Part shown: positions 38,650 to 46,843 of the stretch, one piece after another
Numbering within the stretch: position 1 is the stretch's first letter
How the letters are laid out: every line of letters starts with the position of its first letter
Origin: JBBREP01 sp036501845
Lineage (GTDB): Bacteria > Actinomycetota > Acidimicrobiia > IMCC26256 > PALSA-610
DNA length: 64,000 nt
Direction of reading: 5' to 3'
Assembly (NCBI GenBank): GCA_036501845.1
Contig: DASXZO010000010.1
Coordinates: 1 to 64,000 of the forward strand
Program-made: the position numbers and the translations under genes
The notes under the pieces: model-generated
Seen by the model: the letters and a program-made list of their open reading frames with translations, nothing else
The model's database searches: none
What the model was told of the DNA's origin: nothing

Positions 38650-39261
38650 ATGAGCGATCCCGGCATCGACGGACGCCGACTCCGCAGCGACCGGTCACGT
38701 GCCGCCGTGGTGGAGGCGCTGCTGACGCTCTACGAAGAAGGCAACGCCCAGCCCGGCGCGGCCGAGATTGCCCGCCGCGCCGGCGTGTCGGAGCGATCGG
38801 TGTTCCGGCACTTCGAGGACCTCGACTCACTCGCCGTGGCGTCGATCGAGCGCGAGCTCGAGCGCGTGGGCGATCTGTTCACACTGCCCGCCGCCGACGG
38901 CACGCTGGACGCGCGTGTGCAGGCACTCGTGGAGCAACGCATCGCGCTGTACGCGGCGACGGGCGCCGTGGCGCGTGCCGCGCTCTTACTCGTACCTCGC
39001 TCAGGGGTGGTCGCCGACGCGGTGCGCTACCGGCGCGACGTCCTCTGGCGCCAGATCGGCGCGCTCTTCGCCACCGAGCTGGAGGCGTTGCCGAAGCGCG
39101 ACCGCGACGAGATCGTCGACGCCATCGACGTGCTGTGCAGCATCGAGGGCATCGAGTTGCTCGCCGCCACCGACCGTTACACGCCGGCGCGCACGCGCCG
39201 CATGCTGATCCGCGCCGTCACCGCGGTGCTCGACACGCGACATACAGGAGTCACTGCGTGA
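38650..39261 (+). CDS. TetR family transcriptional regulator
   Basis: A 203-residue regulator. The N-terminal DNA-binding domain holds the helix-turn-helix AAEIARRAGVSERSVFRHFEDLDSL, and the C-terminal domain is Ala/Leu-rich, ligand-binding and of unknown specificity. The ATG at 38650 is chosen over a GTG at 38638 because that GTG immediately follows the -10 element and could not be in the transcript; the message is nearly leaderless. Its stop overlaps the DUF1330 gene (GTGA), so it heads an operon and likely represses it through the palindrome upstream. Confidence 0.88.
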   Translation: MSDPGIDGRRLRSDRSRAAVVEALLTLYEEGNAQPGAAEIARRAGVSERSVFRHFEDLDSLAVASIERELERVGDLFTLPAADGTLDARVQALVEQRIALYAATGAVARAALLLVPRSGVVADAVRYRRDVLWRQIGALFATELEALPKRDRDEIVDAIDVLCSIEGIELLAATDRYTPARTRRMLIRAVTAVLDTRHTGVTA

Positions 39262-39704
39262 GTAATCCCGCGCCCCACGTCGATCCCGATCTCGCCGGTC
39301 TGCCATCCGAGCTCGGGCACGACGACACCACACCCGTGGTGATGCTCAACCTGAATCGCTACCGCGAGCTCGCCGATTACGGCGACGGGCGCGACGAGAA
39401 GGTGAGCGGGCGCGATGCATACCTGCGCTACGGAGGCGTGGCCTTTGCTGCGCTCGCAAGCGTGGGCGCGCGCATCCTGTGGTCGACCGACGCGCACGAC
39501 GTGGTGATCGGCTGCGAGCACGATCGCTACGACGAGGTCATCGCCGTGTGGTATCCGAGCCGCGCCGCCTTCCTGCGTCTCGCCGAGTATCCCGGCTACC
39601 TCGAGGCGCTCGCGCACCGCACCGCCTCGCTGGAGCAGGCGACGCTGATTGCATGCGCCGCCTCGCCCACGCCCGAGTTGTCGACGCCGTTCGCCGGGAG
39701 CTGA
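39258..39704 (+). CDS. DUF1330-like protein
   Basis: A 148-residue protein related to DUF1330 (dimeric alpha/beta barrel-like): PVVMLNLNRYRELADY, SGRDAYLRYGGVAFAALASVGARILW and DEVIAVWYPSRAAFLRLAEYPGY are typical. Function unknown. GTG start with CAGGAG upstream, coupled to the TetR gene. It precedes a metallo-beta-lactamase-fold hydrolase gene by six bases, so these belong to one transcript. Confidence 0.8.
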   Translation: MSNPAPHVDPDLAGLPSELGHDDTTPVVMLNLNRYRELADYGDGRDEKVSGRDAYLRYGGVAFAALASVGARILWSTDAHDVVIGCEHDRYDEVIAVWYPSRAAFLRLAEYPGYLEALAHRTASLEQATLIACAASPTPELSTPFAGS

Positions 39705-39709
39705 TCGTC

Positions 39710-40537
39710 GTGGCGATCGACGTGACGCTGCTCGGCACCGGCAACCCGCTTCCCGACGCGCAACGCGCGGGCGCAGCCACGCTCGTGCGGGCCGGCGCGG
39801 TCACGCTGTTGTGCGATGCCGGGCGCGGCGTGCTGCAACGGCTCGCGGCCGCAGGTGTGCTGCCGATCCAGATCTCTGCGGTGCTGCTCACCCATCTGCA
39901 CTCCGACCACATTTGCGATCTCAACGACGTCGTCACCACGCATTGGGTGATGAGCCGCGAGCCGTCGACATTGCGCATCGTCGGACCCCACCGCACGCGC
40001 GAAGTGGTCGACGGCATGCTCGCGATGCTGCAGCCCGACGTGGAGTACCGGATCGCGCACCACGAGGATCTCACCTGGACGCCCCAACTCGACGTGCAGG
40101 AATTCGAACGAGGTTCGGTGCTCGACGAGGCGCGGGTGACGGTGACCGCGCTTCCCACCGACCATCGCCCGGTGGAACCGACGCTGGGTTATCGCATCGA
40201 GCACGAGGGTCGCGTGGTGGTGATCGCAGGCGACACCGTGCCCTGCGCCGGGCTCGACGAGCTGTGTGCCGACGCCGACGTATACGTGCAGACCGTGCTG
40301 CGTGACGACCTCGTGCAGATGGTGCCGCTGCAACGGTTCCGCGACACGATCGACTACCACTCCACCGTGCGCCAGGCCGCCGAGACCGCTGCGCGTAACC
40401 GGGTGCGCACGCTCGTGCTCACCCATTACGTGCCGACGCCTCCGCCCGGCGCGCTCGACGAGTGGCGTGCCCTCGCCGCAGAGCACTTCGACGGTGAGAT
40501 CGTCGCCGGCGACGACCTCACGACCGTCAGCATCTGA
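39710..40537 (+). CDS. Metallo-beta-lactamase fold hydrolase (RNase Z/arylsulfatase-like)
   Basis: A 275-residue hydrolase with the zinc-binding HxHxDH motif (LTHLHSDHICDLND, about residue 60), a second-site motif around PTDHRPVEPTLGYRIEH, the VIAGDTVPC Asp and a C-terminal LVLTHYVP His. The start VTLLGTGNPLPD is as in arylsulfatase/RNase Z-like enzymes. It is more likely a small-molecule hydrolase than true RNase Z given the regulated context. GTG start with GGGAG nine bases upstream. Confidence 0.85.
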   Translation: MAIDVTLLGTGNPLPDAQRAGAATLVRAGAVTLLCDAGRGVLQRLAAAGVLPIQISAVLLTHLHSDHICDLNDVVTTHWVMSREPSTLRIVGPHRTREVVDGMLAMLQPDVEYRIAHHEDLTWTPQLDVQEFERGSVLDEARVTVTALPTDHRPVEPTLGYRIEHEGRVVVIAGDTVPCAGLDELCADADVYVQTVLRDDLVQMVPLQRFRDTIDYHSTVRQAAETAARNRVRTLVLTHYVPTPPPGALDEWRALAAEHFDGEIVAGDDLTTVSI

Positions 40538-40570
40538 ATCTTCGAGTAGGCCCGTTAGCCTCCTGCCCGT

Positions 40571-41176
40571 ATGGAGGATCCGGAACTCGAGGCGCTGCTC
40601 GCCAACAACCGCGCCTGGGCGGCGGCGATCACGAGCGATCAACCTGAGTTCTTCAGCGAGCTCGCACGCCAACAGGCACCGCAGTACCTGTGGATCGGTT
40701 GCTCCGACAGCCGCGTACCCGCAAATCAGATCATCGGCCTGCCCCCCGGCACCGTGTTCGTGCATCGCAACATCGCGAACCTCGTGGTGCACACCGATCT
40801 CAACTGCTTGTCGGTGCTCCAGTACGCGATCGACGTGCTCGCGGTGCCGCACGTGATCGTCACCGGCCATTACGGCTGCGGTGGGGTGGCTGCTGCGCTC
40901 GACGGCGCACAGCACGGCCTGATCGACAACTGGCTCCGCCACATCCAAGACGTGGCCACGGAACACGCGGCCGAGCTCGACGGACTCGACGGCGCGGCGC
41001 GGGTCAGGCGGCTGTGCGAGCTCAACGTGCTCGCGCAGGCCGACAACGTCGCGCGCACCACGATCGTGCACGACGCGTGGGCGCGCGGGCAGAAGCTTGC
41101 GATCCACGCCTGGATCTACGACATCGGCGACGGCCTCCTGCGCGATCTCGGCGCCACCGTCGACGGCCCTCGGTAG
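40571..41176 (+). CDS. Beta-class carbonic anhydrase
   Basis: Interconverts CO2 and bicarbonate. 201 residues. Zinc ligands and catalytic dyad are visible: Cys44-Ser-Asp46-Ser-Arg48 (IGCSDSR) and His100-Tyr-Gly-Cys103 (TGHYGCGG). RNIANLVVHTD contributes to the dimer interface. Its length and the C-terminal helix match the E. coli Can type. It follows the metallo-beta-lactamase gene by 33 bases and precedes dus by six. Confidence 0.95.
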   Translation: MEDPELEALLANNRAWAAAITSDQPEFFSELARQQAPQYLWIGCSDSRVPANQIIGLPPGTVFVHRNIANLVVHTDLNCLSVLQYAIDVLAVPHVIVTGHYGCGGVAAALDGAQHGLIDNWLRHIQDVATEHAAELDGLDGAARVRRLCELNVLAQADNVARTTIVHDAWARGQKLAIHAWIYDIGDGLLRDLGATVDGPR

Positions 41177-41182
41177 GCGACC

Positions 41183-42301
41183 TTGCTCCACCTCGGATCG
41201 ATCAGCGTCGACCCGCCCGTGGTGCTGGCGCCGATGGCCGGTGTGACCAACCGCGCGTTCCGGCGGTTGTGCCGCCGCCACGGCGGCGCGCTGCTCGTGG
41301 GCGAGATGGTGAACGCCCGCGGTTTGGTGGAGGGTTCACAGCGCAGCTTCGAGCTCGCGGCATTCGACACCGACGAGACGACGCGCAGCCTGCAGCTCTA
41401 CGGCACCGATCCGCAGATCATCGGCGAGGCCGTGCGCATCGTCGTCGATCGCGGCGCCGACCATGTGGACCTCAACTTCGGCTGCCCCGTGCGCAAGGTG
41501 ACGCGCCATGGGGGTGGCGCGGCGATCCCCGCTCGGCCGCGCCTGCTCGCCGCGATCGTCGACGCCGCGGTGCACGCAGGCAACGGCGTGCCGATCACGG
41601 TGAAGATGCGCATGGGGCTCGACGACACGCGCCTCACGCATCTCGACGCCGGTCGCGCCGCCGCCGGCGCGGGTGCGGCATGGGTTGCGCTGCACGCGCG
41701 CACCGCCGAGCAGTACTACTCGGGTGCCGCGCGCTGGGAGGCGATCGCCGATCTGGTTGCCGCGCTCGACGGCACGGGCACGCCGGTGCTCGGCAACGGC
41801 GACATCTGGTCGGCGCGCGACGCCCGCAGCATGATGGATGCCACCGGGTGTGCGGGCGTGGTCGTAGGGCGTGCCTGCCTCGGCCGTCCGTGGTTCTTTG
41901 CCGACCTCGAGGCCGAGTTCCACAGCACACCGCAACCCGAGCCACCAGATGTGGGCGCAGTGGCCGCAACGATCTCCGAGCACGCGCATCTGCTCGCCGA
42001 GCACCAAACGCCGCACCACGCCGTGCTCGCGATCCGCAAGCACGTGGCGTGGTACCTCACCGGCTATCCGGTCGGCGGCGTGATCCGGCGCCGGCTCGTG
42101 GAGTGCGCGTCGCTCGACGAGCTCGACGATCGACTCGGTGAGCTCGACCCGTCGGTGCAGCTCCCCGCGGCGGAACGCGACCGCCCGCGCGGCACCCACC
42201 GCGGGCCGCACCCGATCACGCTGCCAGAAGGCTGGATGTCGCGCGACGCAACCGCGGCGCCCGAACATGCCGATGCCGAGCTGGTGCTCTCGGGTGGCTG
42301 A
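41183..42301 (+). CDS. dus: tRNA-dihydrouridine synthase
   Basis: A flavin enzyme reducing uridines in tRNA, 372 residues. The FMN-binding barrel starts with VVLAPMAGVTNRAFRRLCRR; the catalytic Cys is in VDLNFGCPVRKVTRHGGGA; VKMRMGLDD and LGNGDIWSARDA bind FMN. A helical C-terminal domain ends in a less conserved tail. The best match is the DusB type. The start is a TTG close behind the carbonic anhydrase stop. The 3' end overlaps maf by eight bases. Confidence 0.9.
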   Translation: MLHLGSISVDPPVVLAPMAGVTNRAFRRLCRRHGGALLVGEMVNARGLVEGSQRSFELAAFDTDETTRSLQLYGTDPQIIGEAVRIVVDRGADHVDLNFGCPVRKVTRHGGGAAIPARPRLLAAIVDAAVHAGNGVPITVKMRMGLDDTRLTHLDAGRAAAGAGAAWVALHARTAEQYYSGAARWEAIADLVAALDGTGTPVLGNGDIWSARDARSMMDATGCAGVVVGRACLGRPWFFADLEAEFHSTPQPEPPDVGAVAATISEHAHLLAEHQTPHHAVLAIRKHVAWYLTGYPVGGVIRRRLVECASLDELDDRLGELDPSVQLPAAERDRPRGTHRGPHPITLPEGWMSRDATAAPEHADAELVLSGG

Positions 42302-42896
42302 TCGCCCCAAACAAGAACAGCAGCTCGTGCTCGCGTCGCAGTCGCCGCGGCGCGCCGATCTTCTCCACTCGATCGGCCTCACCTTCGAGATCGTGCCGGC
42401 CGACATCGACGAGAGCCGGCATCGCGATGAACCCGCCGTCGAATACGTCGAGCGACTCGCGCGCGAGAAGGCCGAGCGCATCGTCGCACGGCATCCAGAT
42501 GCGATCGTGCTCGCGGCCGACACCTGCGTCGCGATCGACGACGACGTGCTCGGCAAACCGGTGGACCACGACGAGGCGCGCGTGATGCTGCAACGACTCT
42601 CGGGCCGCGACCACCTCGTGCACACCGGCGTGGCGATTGCTGCACACGACCGCATCGAGAGCGGCGTCGCCACCACGGCTGTGTTCTTCAACGATCTCGA
42701 CGCCGCGACGATCGACTGGTACCTCACCACCGGCGAGGCGCTCGACAAGGCCGGCGGCTACGCGATGCAGAGCTTCGGCGGCGTGTTCGTGCTCGCGATC
42801 GACGGCAGCCCGAGCAACGTGGTGGGTCTGCCGCTGCACCTCGTCGCCGCGCTCGCACGCGATCTCGGCGTCGACCTCGCACAGTTTCGTGGCTAA
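42294..42896 (+). CDS. maf: Maf family nucleotide pyrophosphatase
   Basis: A 200-residue house-cleaning nucleotide pyrophosphatase of the Maf/Ham1-like fold. It has the N-terminal ASQSPRRADLLHSIGLTFEIVPADIDE (SxSPRR motif), the KAERI segment, the catalytic ADTCVAIDD motif, and GGYAMQSFGGVF. Maf proteins hydrolyse non-canonical or canonical dTTP/UTP/CTP and have been linked to septum control. GTG start inside the dus 3' end. Confidence 0.92.
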   Translation: MADRPKQEQQLVLASQSPRRADLLHSIGLTFEIVPADIDESRHRDEPAVEYVERLAREKAERIVARHPDAIVLAADTCVAIDDDVLGKPVDHDEARVMLQRLSGRDHLVHTGVAIAAHDRIESGVATTAVFFNDLDAATIDWYLTTGEALDKAGGYAMQSFGGVFVLAIDGSPSNVVGLPLHLVAALARDLGVDLAQFRG

Positions 42897-42914
42897 CCCC
42901 TACGCTCCCGGCGC

Positions 42915-44214
42915 ATGAGCCGCTTGCGTTTCGGCGCGTTCCTCGCGCCCCACCACCCCGTCGGTGAGAACTACACGCTGATGCTGCAGCGCGACCGCGC
43001 TCGCCGAGCATCTCGACCAGCTCGGTCTCGACGAGTTCTGGTGCGGTGAGCACCACTCGACCGGTTGGGAGGTGATCGCGAGCCCAGAGCTGTTCCTGGC
43101 CGCGGTGGCCCAGCGCACCCACACCATCCGCCTCGGCACCGGCGTGATCTCGCTCCCCTACCACCATCCCTTCACCGTGGCTCAACGACTCGTGCAGCTC
43201 GACCACCAATCGCGCGGCCGGCTGATCTTCGGCAGCGGCCCGGGCGCGTTGCCGTCCGACGCGGCGATGCTCGGCATCGATCCGATGCGCCAGCGCGACA
43301 TGCAGGACGAGGCGCTGAGCGTGATCATCCCGTTGCTCCGCGGCGAGCGGGTCACCTACGAATGCGATTGGTTCGAGCTTCACGACGCCGAACTGCAGAT
43401 CCACCCGCATCAGGAATCGATCCCGATGGCGGTGGCGTCGTCGATCTCGCCGAGCGGCATGAGGCTGGCGGGCAAGTACGGCATCGGCGTGCTGTCGATC
43501 GCGTCGAACTCCACCGAAGGGTTGCTCGCGCTGCCCACGCAGTGGAGCTTCGCCGAGGAGTCCGCGGCCGCGCACGACCGCTCGGTGTCACGCGACGACT
43601 GGCGCGTGCTCATGGCCTGGCACCTCGCCGAGTCGCGCGAACAGGCCCGCGCTGAAGCCGTCGACGGTCTGCAGCGCTGGAACAACGACTACAACGTCGA
43701 GATCCTCGGCCGGCCCGACGCCACGCACCACGACGACAAGTGGGAACTGCTCGAGAACGCCACCGCGGCGGGCGCCGCGGGTGCGGGTGCGGCCGTGGTC
43801 GGCACGCCCGACGACATGGTGTCGGCGATCCGGTCGCTGCACGAGCTCACCGGTGGCTTCGGCACGGTGATCGGCTTCGCGCACGACTGGGCGAGCCCCG
43901 AAGCGAGTCACCGCAGCTGGGAGTTGTTCGCCCGCTACGTGATCCCCGAGATCACCGGCCAACTCGCGCCGCTGCGCGCGTCGGCCAAGCGGGTGAGCGC
44001 CAACAAGGCCACACTCATGGCCGGCGCCGGCGCGGCGGTCTTCGCCCAGATCAACAAGAGCGACCGCGCACGTGAAGCATTCGCCGTCACCCTGCAGAAC
44101 GCGGCCGAGCGCCTCGGTGCCGGCTCCTCCGCCGCAGCCGGCGCCGCGATGCAAGCGGCGAAGCAGCACGCCGACGACAGCGCGGACAGCATGGACGACT
44201 CGTCGAAGGACTGA
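42915..44214 (+). pseudogene. Luciferase-like flavin/F420 monooxygenase, frameshifted
   Basis: The N terminus (ATG 42915: RFGAFLAPHHPVGENYTLMLQRD) and the rest (ALAEHLDQLGLDEFWCGEHH onward) are both typical of bacterial luciferase-like monooxygenases but lie in different frames. The break is in a CG-rich run at about 42991-43001; restoring two bases there gives a continuous protein. The first frame ends in TGA at about 43047. The later frame contains RLGTGVISLPYHHPF, GSGPGALPSDAAMLGI and about 60 extra C-terminal residues rich in Ala, Asp and Ser. Either a genuine two-base deletion or an assembly error; the residual ORF could only start at a GTG at 43072. Confidence 0.75.
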
Positions 44215-44223
44215 CGGCACTTC

Positions 44224-44260
44224 TGGCCGTTCAGTGCCTCCTGGACGTACTGAACGGCCA
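44224..44260. terminator. Inverted repeat, possible bidirectional terminator
   Basis: TGGCCGTTCAGT and ACTGAACGGCCA are perfect 12-base arms around a 13-base loop, nine bases past the monooxygenase stop. No T-run follows, so the role as terminator is only positional. Confidence 0.5.
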
Positions 44261-44316
44261 CAGCGGTCTACGCGAGCGAGGTAACGAACCCGTCTGCCCA
44301 GTGATCTCACGCCACC

Positions 44317-45591
44317 GTGGAGCACGCGATCGACAAGTCGGGCGGGTACGGGCAACCGGCACGCGCGCCGTTGCACACGGCCGAGCGTGCGGCGTTGGCA
44401 ATCGCTGCCATGGCGTGCATCGGGTTCGGCGCGCTCGGGCTCGCAACCGGGTCACCGAGCGTGCCGGGTTACGTGGGTGTGGTCGTGCTCGTTGCGGCCG
44501 GCATCTGGACGCTCCGCCGCGACCCGCTTCCTGTTTGGCTCGCGATCGCGCTGGCCGTGGCCGTGGTGGTGCACCTCGCCGGCGGCCTGGTCAACGTCGG
44601 CCACGACGTGCTCTACAACGCGTCGATCGGACCGTTCAGCCACTCGCTCCAGACGCACGTGCTGCAGTACGACCACTTCGCGCACGCCTACGCGTCGCTC
44701 GTGGGCACGCTCACGCTGTGGGTGCTGTTCGCACCAGCCGCGACCGCGGTCGGCAGGCGCGCGGCACTGACGCTTGTGGCGCTGGCCGCGCTCGGCATCG
44801 GCGGACTCAACGAGATGATCGAATTCATCTCGACGCTGGCGCACCACGGAGCGCACGTGGGCGGCTACGCGAACACCGGCTGGGATTTGGTGTGTAACTG
44901 CATCGGCGTGTCGATCGGCATCGCGCTCCTCGCGTCAGCGCCCGCCGTAGAGCGTCGGCGAGTCGGGGCTCGCGTTCGACCGCGACCGGCGATGTCCGTA
45001 CGCCAATGGGCGCTTGTCGCCAGCGCGAGCACGACCACGGTGACCGCGGTGGTGCTCGCCGCGAGCCGTTCCGGATACAGCTCCTCGACCGACACGGTGA
45101 GTCTCTTGGGCGCACCGGGCACGCCGTACGCCTCGCTGTTCCGCGTGCTGGTCGTCGTGTTCGGCTGCAGTGCCGTGCTCGCGGCCGATGCCGTGAGCCG
45201 GCACGCGCATGCTCGTGCAAGAGGAATCGCGACTCTGGTCGCGATCTACGGCACCGGCACGGCGCTCACGGGCGTCGTTCCGAAGAATCCCGCCCTCGGG
45301 CCACACGCTGCGGAGAACCTCACCCACGTGGCGGCCGCAGTCGGTGCCGGCGCCGCACTCGCGGTGGCGATGCTCGTGGTCGCGCGCTGGGGACGCACTG
45401 CGTGGGCGCGCCGTGCGTCGGCGCTCGCCTTCACCATCACGATCGTGGGCGCTCTTGCGTTCCGGCTCACCTGGGGTTCGACGGTGTACGGCGTCGTGCA
45501 ACGAACACTGCTCGCCACCGCACTCGTCTGGTTGGTGGCCCTCGCCGTCGGCGGGAGTCGAGCCCGAGCGCAGGCACTCGCCGGAGTCTGA
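44317..45591 (+). CDS. Membrane protein fusing DUF2238 (YjdF-like) and DUF998-like halves
   Basis: A 424-residue polytopic membrane protein with about ten to twelve hydrophobic segments. The N-terminal half resembles DUF2238/YjdF: GHDVLYNASIGPFSHSLQ and LQYDHFAHAYASLVGTL, with NEMIEFISTLAHHGAHVGGY, a His/Glu-rich set that may bind metal. The C-terminal half resembles DUF998: SGYSSSTDTVSLLGAPGTPYASLFR and GTALTGVVPKNPA. A basic linker (ERRRVGARVRPRP) joins them. Functions of both families are unknown. The GTG at 44317 starts just before the first hydrophobic segment. Confidence 0.7.
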   Translation: MEHAIDKSGGYGQPARAPLHTAERAALAIAAMACIGFGALGLATGSPSVPGYVGVVVLVAAGIWTLRRDPLPVWLAIALAVAVVVHLAGGLVNVGHDVLYNASIGPFSHSLQTHVLQYDHFAHAYASLVGTLTLWVLFAPAATAVGRRAALTLVALAALGIGGLNEMIEFISTLAHHGAHVGGYANTGWDLVCNCIGVSIGIALLASAPAVERRRVGARVRPRPAMSVRQWALVASASTTTVTAVVLAASRSGYSSSTDTVSLLGAPGTPYASLFRVLVVVFGCSAVLAADAVSRHAHARARGIATLVAIYGTGTALTGVVPKNPALGPHAAENLTHVAAAVGAGAALAVAMLVVARWGRTAWARRASALAFTITIVGALAFRLTWGSTVYGVVQRTLLATALVWLVALAVGGSRARAQALAGV

Positions 45592-45603
45592 GCCAGATAC
45601 CTG

Positions 45604-46614
45604 TTAGTCCTTCTTCTTGCGGCTCGGGTTGACGCGGCGGGGTTCGTTGGGCATCTTCGGGTAGACGGGCGGCCAGGGCGCGTCTTCGAGTCCGTTGGCG
45701 CGGTCGCGTGCGACCAACTCGAGCAGCGGTTCGAGTGACTGCGGCTCGCCCGCCTCGCCGGCCCAGGGATCGCCGTCGCGGGCGACCCGATCCGGCACCA
45801 CGTCCATCGTGAGTGCCTGCGGATCGATGGCGTCGAGCTCGTCCCAGCGAAACGGTGTGGACACCTGCGCGCCCGGGCGGGGCCGCACCGTCCACGCCGC
45901 GAACACCGTCTTGTGCGGGGCGTTCTGGTTGAAGTCGACGAACACGCGCCGGCCCCGCTCTTCCTTCCACCACGACGCGGTCACCAGATCGGGACGGCGG
46001 CGCTCGAGCTCGCGGGCCACCGCCACCGCGGCATCACGCACGTCGTACGCCGACCACTCGAGCTCGAGGCGCACGTACACGTGGATGCCGTTACGGCCAG
46101 TGGTCTTCGGCAGGCCGACGATGCCATGGTCGGCGAGCAGCTCGCGCGTCACGTGAGCGGCTTCGCGCAGCTCGTCGAACACGACGCCCGGCGTGGGGTC
46201 GAGGTCGATGCGCAGCTCGTCGGCGTAGTCGGCCGTGTCGGCGTGGTACGGCCAGGCGTGGAAGCCGATGCATCCGAGGTTGACCGCCCACGCGACGTGA
46301 GCGATGTCGGTGAGCACCAGCGCCTGCGACGTGGTGCCGTTCGGCGTGCTCACAATCGTGCGGTCGAGCCACTCCGGTGCGCTGTCGGGCACGCGCTTTT
46401 GGAAGAACGACTTGCCCGACGCCCCGTCGGGATAACGCTCCATGAGCACCGGGCGCCCGCCGAGCGCGCGCAGCAACGGCTCGGCGACGCGCTCGTAGTA
46501 GGCGACGAGATCGCGCTTGGTCGCGCCGGTCTCGACGAAGAACACCTTGTCGGGATTCGACAGCGACACTTCGCGCCCGTCGATCGTGAGGATCTCTTTG
46601 GTGCCGCGCGGCAT
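45604..46614 (-). CDS. Stand-alone LigD-type polymerase/primase domain protein
   Basis: A 336-residue protein of the LigD polymerase-domain (AEP superfamily) type, which inserts nucleotides at broken ends during non-homologous end joining. Visible motifs are REVSLSNPDKVFFVETGATKRDLVAYY, the catalytic acidic pair in LRIDLDPTPGVVFDEL, GLPKTTGRNGIHVYVRL and VFVDFNQNAPHKTVFAAW. No ligase or phosphoesterase module is fused, and no ku gene is in the window. It ends in a basic tail (RRVNPSRKKKD). Confidence 0.87.
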   Translation of the reverse strand: MPRGTKEILTIDGREVSLSNPDKVFFVETGATKRDLVAYYERVAEPLLRALGGRPVLMERYPDGASGKSFFQKRVPDSAPEWLDRTIVSTPNGTTSQALVLTDIAHVAWAVNLGCIGFHAWPYHADTADYADELRIDLDPTPGVVFDELREAAHVTRELLADHGIVGLPKTTGRNGIHVYVRLELEWSAYDVRDAAVAVARELERRRPDLVTASWWKEERGRRVFVDFNQNAPHKTVFAAWTVRPRPGAQVSTPFRWDELDAIDPQALTMDVVPDRVARDGDPWAGEAGEPQSLEPLLELVARDRANGLEDAPWPPVYPKMPNEPRRVNPSRKKKD

Positions 46615-46781
46615 GGGTGACACGCTAAAGCGACAACGCCGCGCGTGCCGCGACCGGGTTCTTGGCATTGTGCAAACCGAATCTTTATCGAGCTTTGGAT
46701 GGTCTCGTGTTTCACGCATCTTTATGCTCGCTTCAGTCCCAGTAGCCGAGGAGTTGCCCCTCCTTCTGGCGCTGCGTGAAC

Positions 46782-46812
46782 GGAGGCCGCCACTCTGTGG
46801 CGGCCTCCTTTT
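46782..46812 (+). terminator. Strong intrinsic terminator, plus strand
   Basis: GGAGGCCGCCA, a CTCTG loop, TGGCGGCCTCC and then TTTT. The T-run exists only in the plus direction although both flanking genes are on the minus strand, so it should end a plus-strand transcript arising within 46620-46780. Confidence 0.75.
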
Positions 46813-46843
46813 CGTTGGTCGTCAAGCGCTTGTGAGCGCTCGA

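Noticed and set aside
38638..38652. GTG at 38638 as the TetR start
   Set aside because: It follows the -10 hexamer directly, so it would lie upstream of the transcript start.
39710..40537. True tRNA 3'-processing RNase Z
   Set aside because: The fold and HxHxDH motif agree, but the flexible exosite arm is not evident and the gene lies in a TetR-controlled operon, so a general metallo-hydrolase call is safer.
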